DNA of 64,000 bases, from assembly GCF_011440305.1 (NCBI RefSeq), contig NZ_JAAOIW010000011.1, forward strand, positions 186,001 to 250,000, written 5' to 3'. This DNA is from Paenibacillus agricola (lineage in GTDB: Bacteria > Bacillota > Bacilli > Paenibacillales > NBRC-103111). Positions 35,381-44,639 of the stretch are shown one piece after another (positions within the stretch are counted from its first letter, which is position 1; each line of letters starts with the position of its first letter). The notes under the pieces were generated by a model, which saw nothing but the letters and a program-made list of their open reading frames with translations, ran no database searches and was not told the origin of the DNA. The position numbers and the translations under genes were made by a program.

Positions 35381-36458
35381 CACCACCTTTTTTAATTCTG
35401 TAAGATAGTTCAATTAAAATACTTAATTGAATGATATTCAGATATCTTTCAATATTATCATAATCAACTTCACTTATCTCGTCCTTTAATTGAGAGGCTA
35501 CGACAACAATGCCGATAACTTCTGTATTATGAAGTATCGGTACCCCTACAATGCTATTATACCTTCTTTCACCTTGCTTTACAATTATATCATGTGCCTG
35601 AGTATCGATGTCTGTGTAAAGCATTTTTTCTTTTTTCTGCCATACTCGACCTACAAACCCGATTCCCTCTTCAAATTCCAAATCACCGCTGAGATTGCTT
35701 CCACTTCTACATTCACCAACAAGTTCCATCTTTTCTTCAGTAAAATCTCTTAAAAATATGTAGGCATGCTTGTTATTATTGCTATCCATAGTAGTACTGC
35801 AAATCTCTGCACAAACACTGTTTAAAAATAAATTTAATCGGTACGGTTCATGATCTTTAAGCGTGAATGATTTAGCAGCCATACTATAACATTTCCCGAT
35901 CAGGTTATCCAAGTTTAACACTAACCTGCGGTCTCGGAGAGAATTTTTAACAGATCTCCGCATCTCATCAAGTAGGAGACCAGTAATGTTTTTTTCAGCT
36001 TCAATTGCTGCCATATCTTTTTGAAGTTTTTTTATTTCCTCTTCTTTATTTGACAGCTTGTATCTTTCTACCGCATATTCATGATAGAGAAAATTTGGCA
36101 TCCAAGAATAGAGCTGCCCTCGCTCCTTGTCCCGGCTGCATAACCATAGCGCCCATTTACCCAGATAATGGTACATACCTAATCCTGCAAAAAACAAAAA
36201 GATAAATGCAATGAATATTGTTTTTGTGTTAAAACTTCCATTTAATACAAATAAGAAGCTCATAATATCATTAAGAATCGAATATGTCTTTACGATTAAT
36301 ATAGAGAATGCAGTATCTATCATTGCATTGAATGCAAACAGTGTTATGGCCAATAGAACAAATGCAATGATAAATGCAAAAAACATCCTAATTCCAAGTC
36401 CTTTTTCAGGGTTTAGATTATAATCTTCCTCTTGATTTGGTTTTAATTGCGCTTCCAT
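35322..36458 (-). CDS. Membrane-anchored GAF-domain protein
   Basis: 378 residues: two or three N-terminal membrane helices (about 25-100), a coiled coil (YKLSNKEEEIKKLQKDMAAI, about 132-160), then a GAF domain (AYIFLRDFTEEKMELVGECR, EEGIGFVGRVWQKKEKMLYT, IVGVPILHNTEVIGIVVVAS). GAF domains sense small ligands or signals. There is no histidine kinase or cyclase output domain, so it may pass signals through the coiled coil or to the small coupled protein. RBS GGGAGGAGCATCATACT precedes ATG 36458. Confidence 0.8.
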   Translation of the reverse strand: MEAQLKPNQEEDYNLNPEKGLGIRMFFAFIIAFVLLAITLFAFNAMIDTAFSILIVKTYSILNDIMSFLFVLNGSFNTKTIFIAFIFLFFAGLGMYHYLGKWALWLCSRDKERGQLYSWMPNFLYHEYAVERYKLSNKEEEIKKLQKDMAAIEAEKNITGLLLDEMRRSVKNSLRDRRLVLNLDNLIGKCYSMAAKSFTLKDHEPYRLNLFLNSVCAEICSTTMDSNNNKHAYIFLRDFTEEKMELVGECRSGSNLSGDLEFEEGIGFVGRVWQKKEKMLYTDIDTQAHDIIVKQGERRYNSIVGVPILHNTEVIGIVVVASQLKDEISEVDYDNIERYLNIIQLSILIELSYRIKKGGDEYAILYELISEKTFFGRK

Positions 36459-36519
36459 AGTATGATGCTCCTCCCAATTATTTCATTTATTAATTTTCTC
36501 TTTTTTGGTGACTTCCAAA

Positions 36520-37197
36520 TTAAATTTTCCCATCTTCTTTAAAACTGTAAGTGGTCTGGCCAACTATAACATGATCAAGAACCTCAATACCAACAATCTC
36601 CCCAGCTTCCACTAATCGTTTTGTAAGTTCGATATCCTGAGAGGATGGATCCGGTACACCATTGGGATGATTGTGGGCACAAATAATAGAAGCTGCTCCT
36701 CTTCGAATAGCTGCTTTAAAGACTTCTCTTGGATGCACAACCGCCGCATTAAGAGATCCAATGGATATTGTCTCTCGTCCAATCACTTTGTTTTTAGTGT
36801 TTAGGTAAATGACTATGAAGTGCTCTTTGTCTAGGCTCGTGATATCCCAAAGCATTTTTGTTACATCTTTGGGACTACGAATAATTATTTCTTCATCCGG
36901 TGAAGCTCCATGAATTCGCCGTGCAATCTCAAAGACCGACATTAAATGAAAGCTTTGAGTTTCAGTTAAACCGAACAATGTAGATAACTCAAACTCAGAA
37001 AGAGTCGCTAAATAGGGTAGCCCTTTTTGAAGAATGTCGTCCGCAACTGTTGAGAGTGATTGATTACCGATTAAAGGTTCCAATATCAAAATTAGAAGAT
37101 CCTTATCAGTTAATCTATTTGTATCGCAACTCCTGTAAAAAACAGTCTTGACTTCTTTAATCGCTGTTCGATTTAATAATAATATTGAGTTTATCAT
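36520..37197 (-). CDS. radC: RadC-family JAB/MPN domain protein
   Basis: About 225 residues: an N-terminal helix-hairpin-helix-like part (FGLTETQSFHLMSVFEIARR) and a RadC JAB domain with the zinc site in ICAHNHPNGVPDPSSQDIEL. RadC proteins are frequent on plasmids and ICEs, where they are often called DNA repair proteins though the activity is unclear. ATG 37197 follows GGAGGTTAATAAA; upstream in-frame codons precede this RBS. Confidence 0.92.
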   Translation of the reverse strand: MINSILLLNRTAIKEVKTVFYRSCDTNRLTDKDLLILILEPLIGNQSLSTVADDILQKGLPYLATLSEFELSTLFGLTETQSFHLMSVFEIARRIHGASPDEEIIIRSPKDVTKMLWDITSLDKEHFIVIYLNTKNKVIGRETISIGSLNAAVVHPREVFKAAIRRGAASIICAHNHPNGVPDPSSQDIELTKRLVEAGEIVGIEVLDHVIVGQTTYSFKEDGKI

Positions 37198-37295
37198 TTT
37201 ATTAACCTCCATAGAATGCCCCCTTGATTGCACAGGGGGATTTATTAGTTCACCCTGTGCATAGGGATATTATTGAAGTTGTATTGAAATATTAG

Positions 37296-37326
37296 GAAAG
37301 AGCCCCGGCAATGCCGCGGCTCTTTC
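37296..37326. terminator. Terminator between the 37428 gene and radC
   Basis: GAAAGAGCC(C)CGGCA / GCCG(C)GGCTCTTTC stem. Confidence 0.8.
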
Positions 37327-37427
37327 ACTTTATACGTTTTTAGTTACTATTCTTCTGTGTTAAACTAACCACGATTATTTGATAGTTACTTAAAATTAAC
37401 CCATAAACAGTGTAATGGAACTTACTC

Positions 37428-37766
37428 TCATGAAGAATACTTAGCATGTGTCACGCTATTAGTAGCACTGACAATATGTTTTTTATTATGATCACAAGTC
37501 CGGGAATACATTTTAATCATTCTTACACCCAATGTTCTTTTTAATACTTCTTCTGCGTTCAAACCTTTTAAATAAATACCACGAAGCATGCTTGAATATT
37601 TTTCTGGTTCTACCTCTTTACAATAGATATTCAGCACCAATGGGTAATACTTTTTGAATACCTTATTAGCTTCAGTCTTCGGAATGCGAGTATCCGACAA
37701 TATTCCATCTAGAACCGCTTTATCGTATGGATTCAAGTGCACCATTGTAGACATGTACACCCACAT
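37428..37766 (-). CDS. Hypothetical protein
   Basis: 112 residues, helical, with LNPYDKAVLDGILSDTRIPK and KKYYPLVLNIYCKEVEPEKY. RBS GAAGGGTAGG is directly at ATG 37766, so a later ATG (MSTM or MVHL) may be the start. No family recognised. Confidence 0.55.
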   Translation of the reverse strand: MWVYMSTMVHLNPYDKAVLDGILSDTRIPKTEANKVFKKYYPLVLNIYCKEVEPEKYSSMLRGIYLKGLNAEEVLKRTLGVRMIKMYSRTCDHNKKHIVSATNSVTHAKYSS

Positions 37767-38120
37767 CCTACCCTTCTAGTAAGTATTCTCAAGATTTTTT
37801 ATATTGTTATCATGTCAGTAATATGCCATCAAGTAATTTAGTCCCTTGTTTGATGGAAAAAGTAGCTGAATATAAGAGGAACCCAATCAAGCTAGGATTC
37901 CCCTGTTATCAATGCGATTCATATGTGCACTTGCCTCATTTATTGCTTTCTGGACAAAAGCACGACAATGTTACTCAATCATCTGTGCTCTGCCATCTCT
38001 CATAACATTCGAGATCATCCCATCAGTCATTTCAGCGGAGGGAGAGACATCAACCCATCCTTGTAATTCTCGATGATTGCCTGCAGCAACCTTGTACGAT
38101 AACTACGAGTAGTCATACTA
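37767..38120. other. Gap with decayed coding fragment
   Basis: About 350 bp. A minus-strand fragment, VAAGNHRELQGWVDVSPSAE then MTDGMISNVMRDGRAQMIE, ends in a stop, and a second piece follows in another frame. Likely a pseudogene remnant. Confidence 0.35.
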
Positions 38121-38291
38121 TCATCTAGTTGCCTTAGTTTTATTTCTTTCAGCTTTAATTTTAGCAATAGCTTCACTAATCATCTTATCACGCTCTGAAT
38201 TCTGCCCCGGATGCGACTGTTGAACATAGTGTCCATTGGCGAAACGGCGGGCAACATCATCAAGATCTTCACGCGGGAAATTTTTCTTCAT
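38121..38291 (-). CDS. Small basic protein following the GNAT gene
   Basis: 56 residues: MKKNFPREDLDDVARRFANG, then HYVQQSHPGQ and a Lys-rich helix. ATG 38291 follows GATGAGGGGTGATTGCTT. It starts six bases after the stop of the GNAT gene, so the two are cotranscribed. Family unknown; a functional partner of the GNAT protein is possible. Confidence 0.6.
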   Translation of the reverse strand: MKKNFPREDLDDVARRFANGHYVQQSHPGQNSERDKMISEAIAKIKAERNKTKATR

Positions 38292-38297
38292 AAGCAA

Positions 38298-38816
38298 TCA
38301 CCCCTCATCTAAGTATAACATAACAAGCCTTTTTGCAGAAGACTCCGTTATAATCATAGTTCCTCCACCTATGTGCTGAGCAAACATGTTTCTCTGATAG
38401 TATGAAATCAGACGCGTTTTGGAATGCAAAGATACAAACCCACCATAGCCAAGATCCATGCTTCGCTTACAAGCAAATGCGATAAGATTCAATCCGACAT
38501 ACTTAAATACTTTATCAAAGCGATTGCGTGGCGCACTCTCTATTAGGTGAACATAGATATGATCTTCTTTTCGTTCCAAGGCAATAGCTCCCTGTAAGAT
38601 ATCATTACCAGAAACAACCATCTTATAAACTTCAAAATGAGGGCGTCCGAAGTAAATCTTCCAATCAAATGCTTTCTCCCAATCAAGCATCTGTGTCTCA
38701 ACATCATAAGGCTGAAGGGATAGGAAGGAGACCGGATAAGATTCACCACTATCATTATGTAACAGCAAACCATTTCCTCCTGTAGTCAAATTAGTTTTAA
38801 CCGCGTGATTGCTCAT
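38298..38816 (-). CDS. GNAT-like acetyltransferase
   Basis: 172 residues with a GNAT-like pattern: IYFGRPHFEVYKMVVSGNDI, GAIALERKEDHIYVHLIESA, then a helix AFACKRSMDLGYGGFVSLHS and LISYYQRNMFAQHIGGGTMI. The pyrophosphate-loop region (NRFDKVFKYVGLNLIAFACK) is degenerate for a strict Q/RxxGxG/A. Such proteins on mobile elements may modify small molecules or act in toxin-antitoxin units. A structured leader (copy 2) lies about 200 bp upstream, and a 56-aa gene follows directly. Confidence 0.7.
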   Translation of the reverse strand: MSNHAVKTNLTTGGNGLLLHNDSGESYPVSFLSLQPYDVETQMLDWEKAFDWKIYFGRPHFEVYKMVVSGNDILQGAIALERKEDHIYVHLIESAPRNRFDKVFKYVGLNLIAFACKRSMDLGYGGFVSLHSKTRLISYYQRNMFAQHIGGGTMIITESSAKRLVMLYLDEG

Positions 38817-39017
38817 TTGTTCTCAAAAGGTCCTGCTCGGCCTATAAATGCACATTTGATACCCAAGGCTTAACTGAAATGAGTAATAGCCACGCAGCAC
38901 TTTAGTTCTTTTTCTTAAAAAATTGGATTTCATCATACAATAATTTTTATTAACCCTACAACACAATCTACTTTCCTAATCATCCTTATCAATCCTTTGA
39001 ATCCATCCCACCGTAAC

Positions 39018-39135
39018 GCGCAAAAAAAACCCCGTGCCGGTGATCCTTCTTGAAATAGACATATCTATCCCAAGGAATCCATACCGCCACTAGGGCTTTT
39101 ATCTTCGAGTGTAACGATTAACAAGAGTTAATCAA
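39018..39135 (-). promoter_or_regulatory. Structured leader element, copy 2
   Basis: Near-identical to 30612-30740: hairpin GATTAAC/GTTAATC, box CGTTACACTCGAAGA, long hairpin AAAAGCCC.../...GGGGTTTT with a T-run. Differences are mostly pairing-neutral (a G-C to G-U change in the outer stem). It is upstream of the GNAT gene. Confidence 0.7.
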
Positions 39136-39303
39136 TGTGAATGTACACTGTCATCTTAGCATACGACGATAAATGCTGGCAATCATCAATTGGGTTTGAA
39201 CTATATAAATTGCTTGGCGGACATCAATGACCTTAAACTGGTATGTACTAGCGGCTTCAAAAACATTGATACTATTTTCTTAACAATTTATTTGGATCCA
39301 ATA

Positions 39304-39864
39304 CTAATTTAGTGGATGGGCTACGCTATAGGAAGCATTATTACCCATAAAAGATTCAGCCAATATCGAATTGATAATCCTAGCTAGTAAACTAATAGGC
39401 TTCACCGATACTACTGCGTGCCCAAACCGATGCATTAATTCCCCATATGATAAATATGCGGAAGTATATTCGATTAAATGCCCATTTTTTTGAGCATAGC
39501 GAATTGATTTAATAAGAGTAAACTCAAAGTTGACACGAGCGGTACCAATGTGAATTTCAATTGTATTATCAGGACGAAGATATCCATATATTTTTTTTCT
39601 ACGTCCATATCGAATAATCCAATAAATAGCACGGAGAAGTATAAACATTTCAAATAAAAATACAACAAGGAATGTGTTATGGAAAATCCCTACCCATTCA
39701 CCAAATAATATATAATGATAAGCTGCTGCGATAATTATTAAAAGACTATTCAATATGATTTCATCTAAGGATTGGCCAGCCAGACGCAGGTAACAAGTAC
39801 ACAATAATTTCATATATTGTTTAACTTTATTCACAAAAAACACAACTACATATGCCCTCCTCAA
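39304..39864 (-). CDS. Hypothetical membrane protein
   Basis: Up to 186 residues with two membrane segments (EIILNSLLIIIAAAYHYILF and VVFLFEMFILLRAIYWIIRY) and a C-terminal soluble beta-rich part (IEIHIGTARVNFEFTLIKSI). The TTG at 39864 overlaps AGGAGGG, so the real start may be a GTG a few codons later. Family unknown. Confidence 0.55.
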   Translation of the reverse strand: MRRAYVVVFFVNKVKQYMKLLCTCYLRLAGQSLDEIILNSLLIIIAAAYHYILFGEWVGIFHNTFLVVFLFEMFILLRAIYWIIRYGRRKKIYGYLRPDNTIEIHIGTARVNFEFTLIKSIRYAQKNGHLIEYTSAYLSYGELMHRFGHAVVSVKPISLLARIINSILAESFMGNNASYSVAHPLN

Positions 39865-40125
39865 ATCGATTAAGCTATCCCACTTTTATCTATGTCTACA
39901 TAAAAAGTCAAACTCCTATCATTTTCACCTAATTTCTTCATTTTTTTATTCATGACTATTATACAATTAAATAGTAACTATTTTCCACGAAAGGGACGAA
40001 AAGACGATTAATTGCTTTGAAATATGTTTAGTCGACCATGGTATAAGATTCCTGGACACTAATGTACGGTTTATTTAAAATTCTGTATAATCAATGTAAA
40101 ACTTGAATAAAGGTGATTGAACACT

Positions 40126-40656
40126 ATGAGCTGGAATTGGATAAGCTATGTAATTTCTTTCGCTGCACTCATCGTTAGTTTATATGCGCTCAGGAATTCC
40201 CATAGGAGTGCAAAAGCTGCTGAGAAAAATGCAGCAACAGCCATCGAGAATCTTGCTATCAATAAGCAACGTTACGCAGAAGAACAACAAAAGAAACAAG
40301 AAATGAAGAATGAGCGGCAAAATGAGTACAAACAGCGACTAGCAAAAACATGTGACGATGTAGCTAATGCTGTCCTCGGAAAATATCAAGTTGATTCACC
40401 GTTTGCAAAGAAGCCAACAGTGATCGATTGGGATTCCTTTAAATTGATTCCACGAGAACCCATCTTTGATGATGATATTCTGTTTGACTACTTCAGTAAA
40501 GAAGAGCGAGTACAAATACAACAAGCTTGGTCGGATTTAAATTACCTGATAAAAAAGTATGGAGAAGAAGACGCAGTTCGAGCCGGTATAGGGTATGCTG
40601 GGACTGTCATTGGTAACTTTCAAACACTATCAAGAACCTTGATCAATGGGGATTAG
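40126..40656 (+). CDS. Hypothetical membrane-anchored coiled-coil protein
   Basis: 176 residues: N-terminal membrane helix (ISYVISFAALIVSLYAL), then a coiled coil (KAAEKNAATAIENLAINKQR) and a soluble domain. ATG 40126 follows AAAGGTGATTGAACACT; an upstream TTG at 40117 overlaps the RBS. No family recognised. Confidence 0.6.
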   Translation: MSWNWISYVISFAALIVSLYALRNSHRSAKAAEKNAATAIENLAINKQRYAEEQQKKQEMKNERQNEYKQRLAKTCDDVANAVLGKYQVDSPFAKKPTVIDWDSFKLIPREPIFDDDILFDYFSKEERVQIQQAWSDLNYLIKKYGEEDAVRAGIGYAGTVIGNFQTLSRTLINGD

Positions 40657-40822
40657 GCTGCTCTCTGGATTTAGCCTAAGCAGCTTTCCGAAGTTTTAGA
40701 CGCTCAATCACTCCCCAATGTTGAATCTTAATGCGGCGGCATCGCCGGTATAACTCTCCAGTAGCTTCTCAGTGAAAAAAGTATTTGACCGGGATCCGAT
40801 TACTATAGTCAATTAGGTTAAG

Positions 40823-41017
40823 TTATTGCGAATTTGTTTCCAAAGAAGCTATGTGAAGATCGATAAATTCGAGTAATTCCTTTTCTGGTGGAGGAGTCAA
40901 GTTATTGTAAATATATGTATGAGAGATAACGGTAAGGAGAGAACTCTTTAATTTCAACTCCTCCACCGTTTTAGTTTCTAAGAATCCTTTTACTGCAGTT
41001 TTCCAATCCTTTAGCAA
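40823..41017 (-). CDS. Small hypothetical protein
   Basis: 64 residues from TTG 41017 (AAAGGA nine bases upstream), helical, MLKDWKTAVKGFLETKTVEE. It may be a fragment of a longer gene; homology unknown. Confidence 0.35.
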   Translation of the reverse strand: MLKDWKTAVKGFLETKTVEELKLKSSLLTVISHTYIYNNLTPPPEKELLEFIDLHIASLETNSQ

Positions 41018-41378
41018 TATAACACGTCCTTTAATTGATTTTAGTTTCGGAAGGTAACTCTATCTAAAAGTAAATCCTTTTCTCAATAAAAATGCATTCA
41101 TTGGATTATTGATTGAAGTATCCGCGGACACAGAAATGAATTCATATTGATTTTCAATAGCATCATATGGAAAAGCACTTCCCGATCACCGAATTCATCA
41201 TGCTTCCATATTGATAATTGATTGTTTCCATTTTAATTTTTGTTTGTATTAATCGTTTTGGACAAGGAAGTATAGGTAAAGGATGCTGGTTATAAGCATT
41301 TTTTGTGTACATGCAGGTACTTATCAGAATATTAGATTAGTAACGTTACCAGGTATGGTAAAAGCAGCTGGTTAAATA
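41018..41378. other. Gap with short minus-strand fragments
   Basis: About 360 bp. Fragments such as METINYQYGSMMNSVIGKCF end in stops and frame changes, suggesting decay. No hairpin or operator seen. Confidence 0.3.
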
Positions 41379-42851
41379 TTAAGCTGGACTATCATCTAAT
41401 TCTGCAGGCGGTTGTTTCCGGTCTTTTCTAAATTTATTAATAATTTTATTCATGAATCCTTGTTTATCTTTGTTTATAAGTTTCTTGATTAGATCGGATG
41501 TAAGAAGTTCCTCAGCTATTTCAGCAAATACAGACTTGACTTGTTCCCTGGTATCCACTTTGATAAAAGCACTGTCCCAGAAAGATTCACCACTCATATA
41601 TATGTCTGGCATAGCGGGAATAACAGGTAATGGGTAAACACGATTTACGCCATATGCCTTCTTAAGTCCCTCTTCATTTTCCTTATGTAGCCAAGTTGTG
41701 GATTTATTAGATATCACGATCACTTTATCCCGAATCGTACGAAGGGTCTCTTCATACTGCTTATAGTCTCGATTCACCCGGAGCGGGTCATAACCGCTTA
41801 CCAAGATAACCTTATTCGCTTGCCGAAGAATGATTTTCTCCCGCTCATCAGATATCCCTGTGCTCATGTCATAAACGAGAAGCGGATAGTGCCTTGCAAA
41901 ACCTACTAAATGGGCGGTGTGCATCATATCCCAGTTATCCAGTACATCATCACGATGTTTAATTATATATCCAACACCTTTTGTAATAAGTTCCGTACCA
42001 ATCTCAATCGTCTCATCTTCAAGGATTTGTCGGTGCCAACTCCTCCATTCGTTTTCACTCTTCAACTCACGTATGAGTTTAGAACATTGAATGAGCTCAA
42101 AATAAGAGTATGGACTGTAGGGAGATTCACAAACGCCAACCTGCAGAGTCAGATTCACTAAATATTCGGATAGCATACGTGCAATAATCGATGAGCCCGC
42201 TCCTGGGAATGCAGAGGCGATAACGATCAATTGAGGTTTTACAAATAGACGTTCGTAAACATGAACCAACTTTTCCCGCTCCACAATTTCCTTTACAACT
42301 TCTTTAATGACTTCTTTTGATTCTTTTGATTCTTTTGCCGGTTTAGTCTTTTTAGGCTGCTGCTCCTTGATACCCTCGCGTATAATTTCTTCAGCTCGCT
42401 GCTCACGTGATTTTTCAGCAATCTCTTGAGCTGCTTCAGCCACCTTGCCTCTAAATTTTTCAATATTTTTATAAGCTGGAGGGTTTTTTAATTGATCTAA
42501 ATATGTGGGGGGAAGTTTCCCCTCGTTAAAAATGTCGAAAACAGAATAAGTTAATCTTGTCAAAAACAAATCATCAGCTGGCCGATCACAGAAATAGACA
42601 ATACGAATCTGCATACTGATTCGCCTTATATCCTCAATAATACGCTCCCATTCTTCATCCGTTCCTTCGTCACCGACCAGCTCCTCGCCAATAAAAAGCA
42701 AAGTAGCTTCCGTCTCCATAAATCTTTTGACTACCGTATTTCGTGTTGTCACAGTTGCAACAACAGATCCTACGGCCGCTTCCTCTAAATCAGATTTTAT
42801 TAAATCATCTAACTGCTCGTTTCCCGTACCGATAATAATAGTTTGCCGCAT
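41379..42851 (-). CDS. MinD/TadZ-like ATPase-fold protein
   Basis: About 490 residues: an N-terminal receiver-like part, a charged middle segment (KESKESKEVIKEVVKEIVER), then a MinD/CpaE/TadZ-type domain with IVIASAFPGAGSSIIARMLS and LLVYDMSTGISDE. The P-loop GAGSSI lacks the usual Lys of KGGxGKT, so ATP use is doubtful. TadZ-type proteins localise Tad pili to a cell site. A second, smaller TadZ-like gene lies at 58411-59508. ATG 42851 follows GAGGAGGAGAGTTTAT. Confidence 0.75.
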   Translation of the reverse strand: MRQTIIIGTGNEQLDDLIKSDLEEAAVGSVVATVTTRNTVVKRFMETEATLLFIGEELVGDEGTDEEWERIIEDIRRISMQIRIVYFCDRPADDLFLTRLTYSVFDIFNEGKLPPTYLDQLKNPPAYKNIEKFRGKVAEAAQEIAEKSREQRAEEIIREGIKEQQPKKTKPAKESKESKEVIKEVVKEIVEREKLVHVYERLFVKPQLIVIASAFPGAGSSIIARMLSEYLVNLTLQVGVCESPYSPYSYFELIQCSKLIRELKSENEWRSWHRQILEDETIEIGTELITKGVGYIIKHRDDVLDNWDMMHTAHLVGFARHYPLLVYDMSTGISDEREKIILRQANKVILVSGYDPLRVNRDYKQYEETLRTIRDKVIVISNKSTTWLHKENEEGLKKAYGVNRVYPLPVIPAMPDIYMSGESFWDSAFIKVDTREQVKSVFAEIAEELLTSDLIKKLINKDKQGFMNKIINKFRKDRKQPPAELDDSPA

Positions 42852-42872
42852 ATAAACTCTCCTCCTCATGCA

Positions 42873-42915
42873 AAAAAGGCGAAAAACGCCAATAATCTGC
42901 GTCTTTCGCCTTTTT
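42873..42915 (-). terminator. Strong terminator before the TadZ-like ATPase gene
   Basis: A 17-bp stem AAAAAGGCGAAAGACGC paired with GCGTTTTTCGCCTTTTT (minus strand) and a T-run. It begins with GGCGAAAGACGC, a motif shared with hairpins at 53565 and 62258. Confidence 0.85.
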
Positions 42916-42958
42916 AAATTATATCATAGCCTTCACAAATTTTGAATGATTTTTCCAT

Positions 42959-44317
42959 TTATAGCCGTATGCTTTGTAAGGCTTTCCCAATATTCATACC
43001 ACGCAAATAAAACACATTGATACCGCGATCAGCCGCCCACTCTTTTATCTCCCACATTGATTCATGTGATATGAATTCCCACCATACTACATAGGTGTCA
43101 GCCGTTCTTAGGGCAGAGTAAAAATCGGGATCGTGACGTTTGCCATCATGCAAAATTATTTTGCAGGGGAACACCTTTTTTAAATCACTTCGCCATCCCC
43201 CGAAAAATGCCACAGTCTTTCCTGCTAATTGCTTACTATTATCCCTTTCCTCGACCATTGGCGCCGTTTCACTTATTTCAAGATTATTCGTGTTCGACTG
43301 TTCAATATCTGGAGAACGATTATATAAATTTTTATTTTCTTCTTTTAGCTCGAAGATGAGTGCTTTTAAACGTTTAATTTTGTCTGATTGTCCTGATTCC
43401 TGCATAACCTCAACCTGGGCTACCTTTAACTGCTCAATATCTCGATAGGCCGCCCCCAGCCTATCCTGCAAATTGCCCACTTCATGCTGCAACCGGTTCG
43501 CTCTTAAATTTGAATTCTCCAAGCGATCTGATAGCTGTTCAATACGACGATAAAGCAGTGCCTGTTCGTTATTTTCTTTCTTCACCAAATCACCAATGCA
43601 TCGAGATCGTAGCCCTTCTAGCTCCTCGGGAATAGGAAGATTTAAAACAAAGAAACGAACACGTTCACGGCCGAACAATTTAATGTCCTTCTTAATATCC
43701 CAAGATTCGATACCCAAGTCGACAAAATGCCGAAACATTCTTTGGTTAGCAGCACGCCAGAATCCCTTACTAGAGCCTTCCGATTTAAGCAACAAGTTAA
43801 TGTTCTTTCGATACATAAAAACCGTTGATTTCCTATCCAGAGGCTTCCAGCCGCATGATATATAGGCATCCTCATAATCTTGTTTAGATAATTCCATGAT
43901 GAAGGCATTCCAATGTACCAGGGAATAATTCTCGAATTGCTCCCAAAACGGCTCACTTTGTTCGATTACAGTATCAAGCCACTTGGATAGCCCGCGGTCA
44001 ATTTCTGCCTGCTCCTCTTCTGTTCGGGAATAAACATATCCAGCACGCTCTCCATCAATGACAGGCACATCGGTTCCTATCTTGGCTTCCGTAATAATTC
44101 GCTGTTGCTGCCTATCAAACAACCTCATTATTGTGGGAAGTGTCGATTTTCCGCAATGGCTACAAGTAACGGGATAGAGACTAATATCCCGCTCCTCCAT
44201 TTTCTTCTCAAGAGCAGCCACGTCCATTTTCCCGAAATCTTCAATAATTTCTTCTGTACGCCGGTTACAGCCAATACAAATAGAAATAAACGAAAGAATG
44301 ACATGAAGTTCTTTCAA
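42959..44317 (-). CDS. Large helical protein with zinc ribbon and DUF2325-like C-terminus
   Basis: 452 residues. N-terminal zinc ribbon (ISICIGCNRRTEE, TCSHCGKSTL), a long central coiled coil (about 270-345, LLYRRIEQLSDRLENSNLRA) and a C-terminal DUF2325-like domain (TVAFFGGWRSDLKKVFPCKI, YVVWWEFISHESMWEIKEWA). DUF2325 function is unknown. TTG 44317 follows GAGGGTTTATATC. It is the most upstream minus-strand gene before the repeat region. Confidence 0.65.
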   Translation of the reverse strand: MKELHVILSFISICIGCNRRTEEIIEDFGKMDVAALEKKMEERDISLYPVTCSHCGKSTLPTIMRLFDRQQQRIITEAKIGTDVPVIDGERAGYVYSRTEEEQAEIDRGLSKWLDTVIEQSEPFWEQFENYSLVHWNAFIMELSKQDYEDAYISCGWKPLDRKSTVFMYRKNINLLLKSEGSSKGFWRAANQRMFRHFVDLGIESWDIKKDIKLFGRERVRFFVLNLPIPEELEGLRSRCIGDLVKKENNEQALLYRRIEQLSDRLENSNLRANRLQHEVGNLQDRLGAAYRDIEQLKVAQVEVMQESGQSDKIKRLKALIFELKEENKNLYNRSPDIEQSNTNNLEISETAPMVEERDNSKQLAGKTVAFFGGWRSDLKKVFPCKIILHDGKRHDPDFYSALRTADTYVVWWEFISHESMWEIKEWAADRGINVFYLRGMNIGKALQSIRL

Positions 44318-44639
44318 GATATAAACCCTCGTTTCTTAATCAAGTATCCTAATAACATTAGAAATTCCACGGGAAATACATTATTCCTTTTCATATTGCC
44401 TGCTTTTCTTATATTCGTCAAAAAATGTCCAGCTGCAAATCCGGACGACCCTGTGTGCTGGCTTTGATCCACCTCCAGTTAACCTAGTAGTCATGTGAAG
44501 TCCAACTAGATTACCGTTGGCAGCATTTCTGCAAGTAAATGAATGGATTCATCAACCAGAATAGATATCAATTTAATATATATTTATCATTGGATATCCT
44601 AGATATCTCAGATATCTTCGGTATATTTTTCTTCATTCC

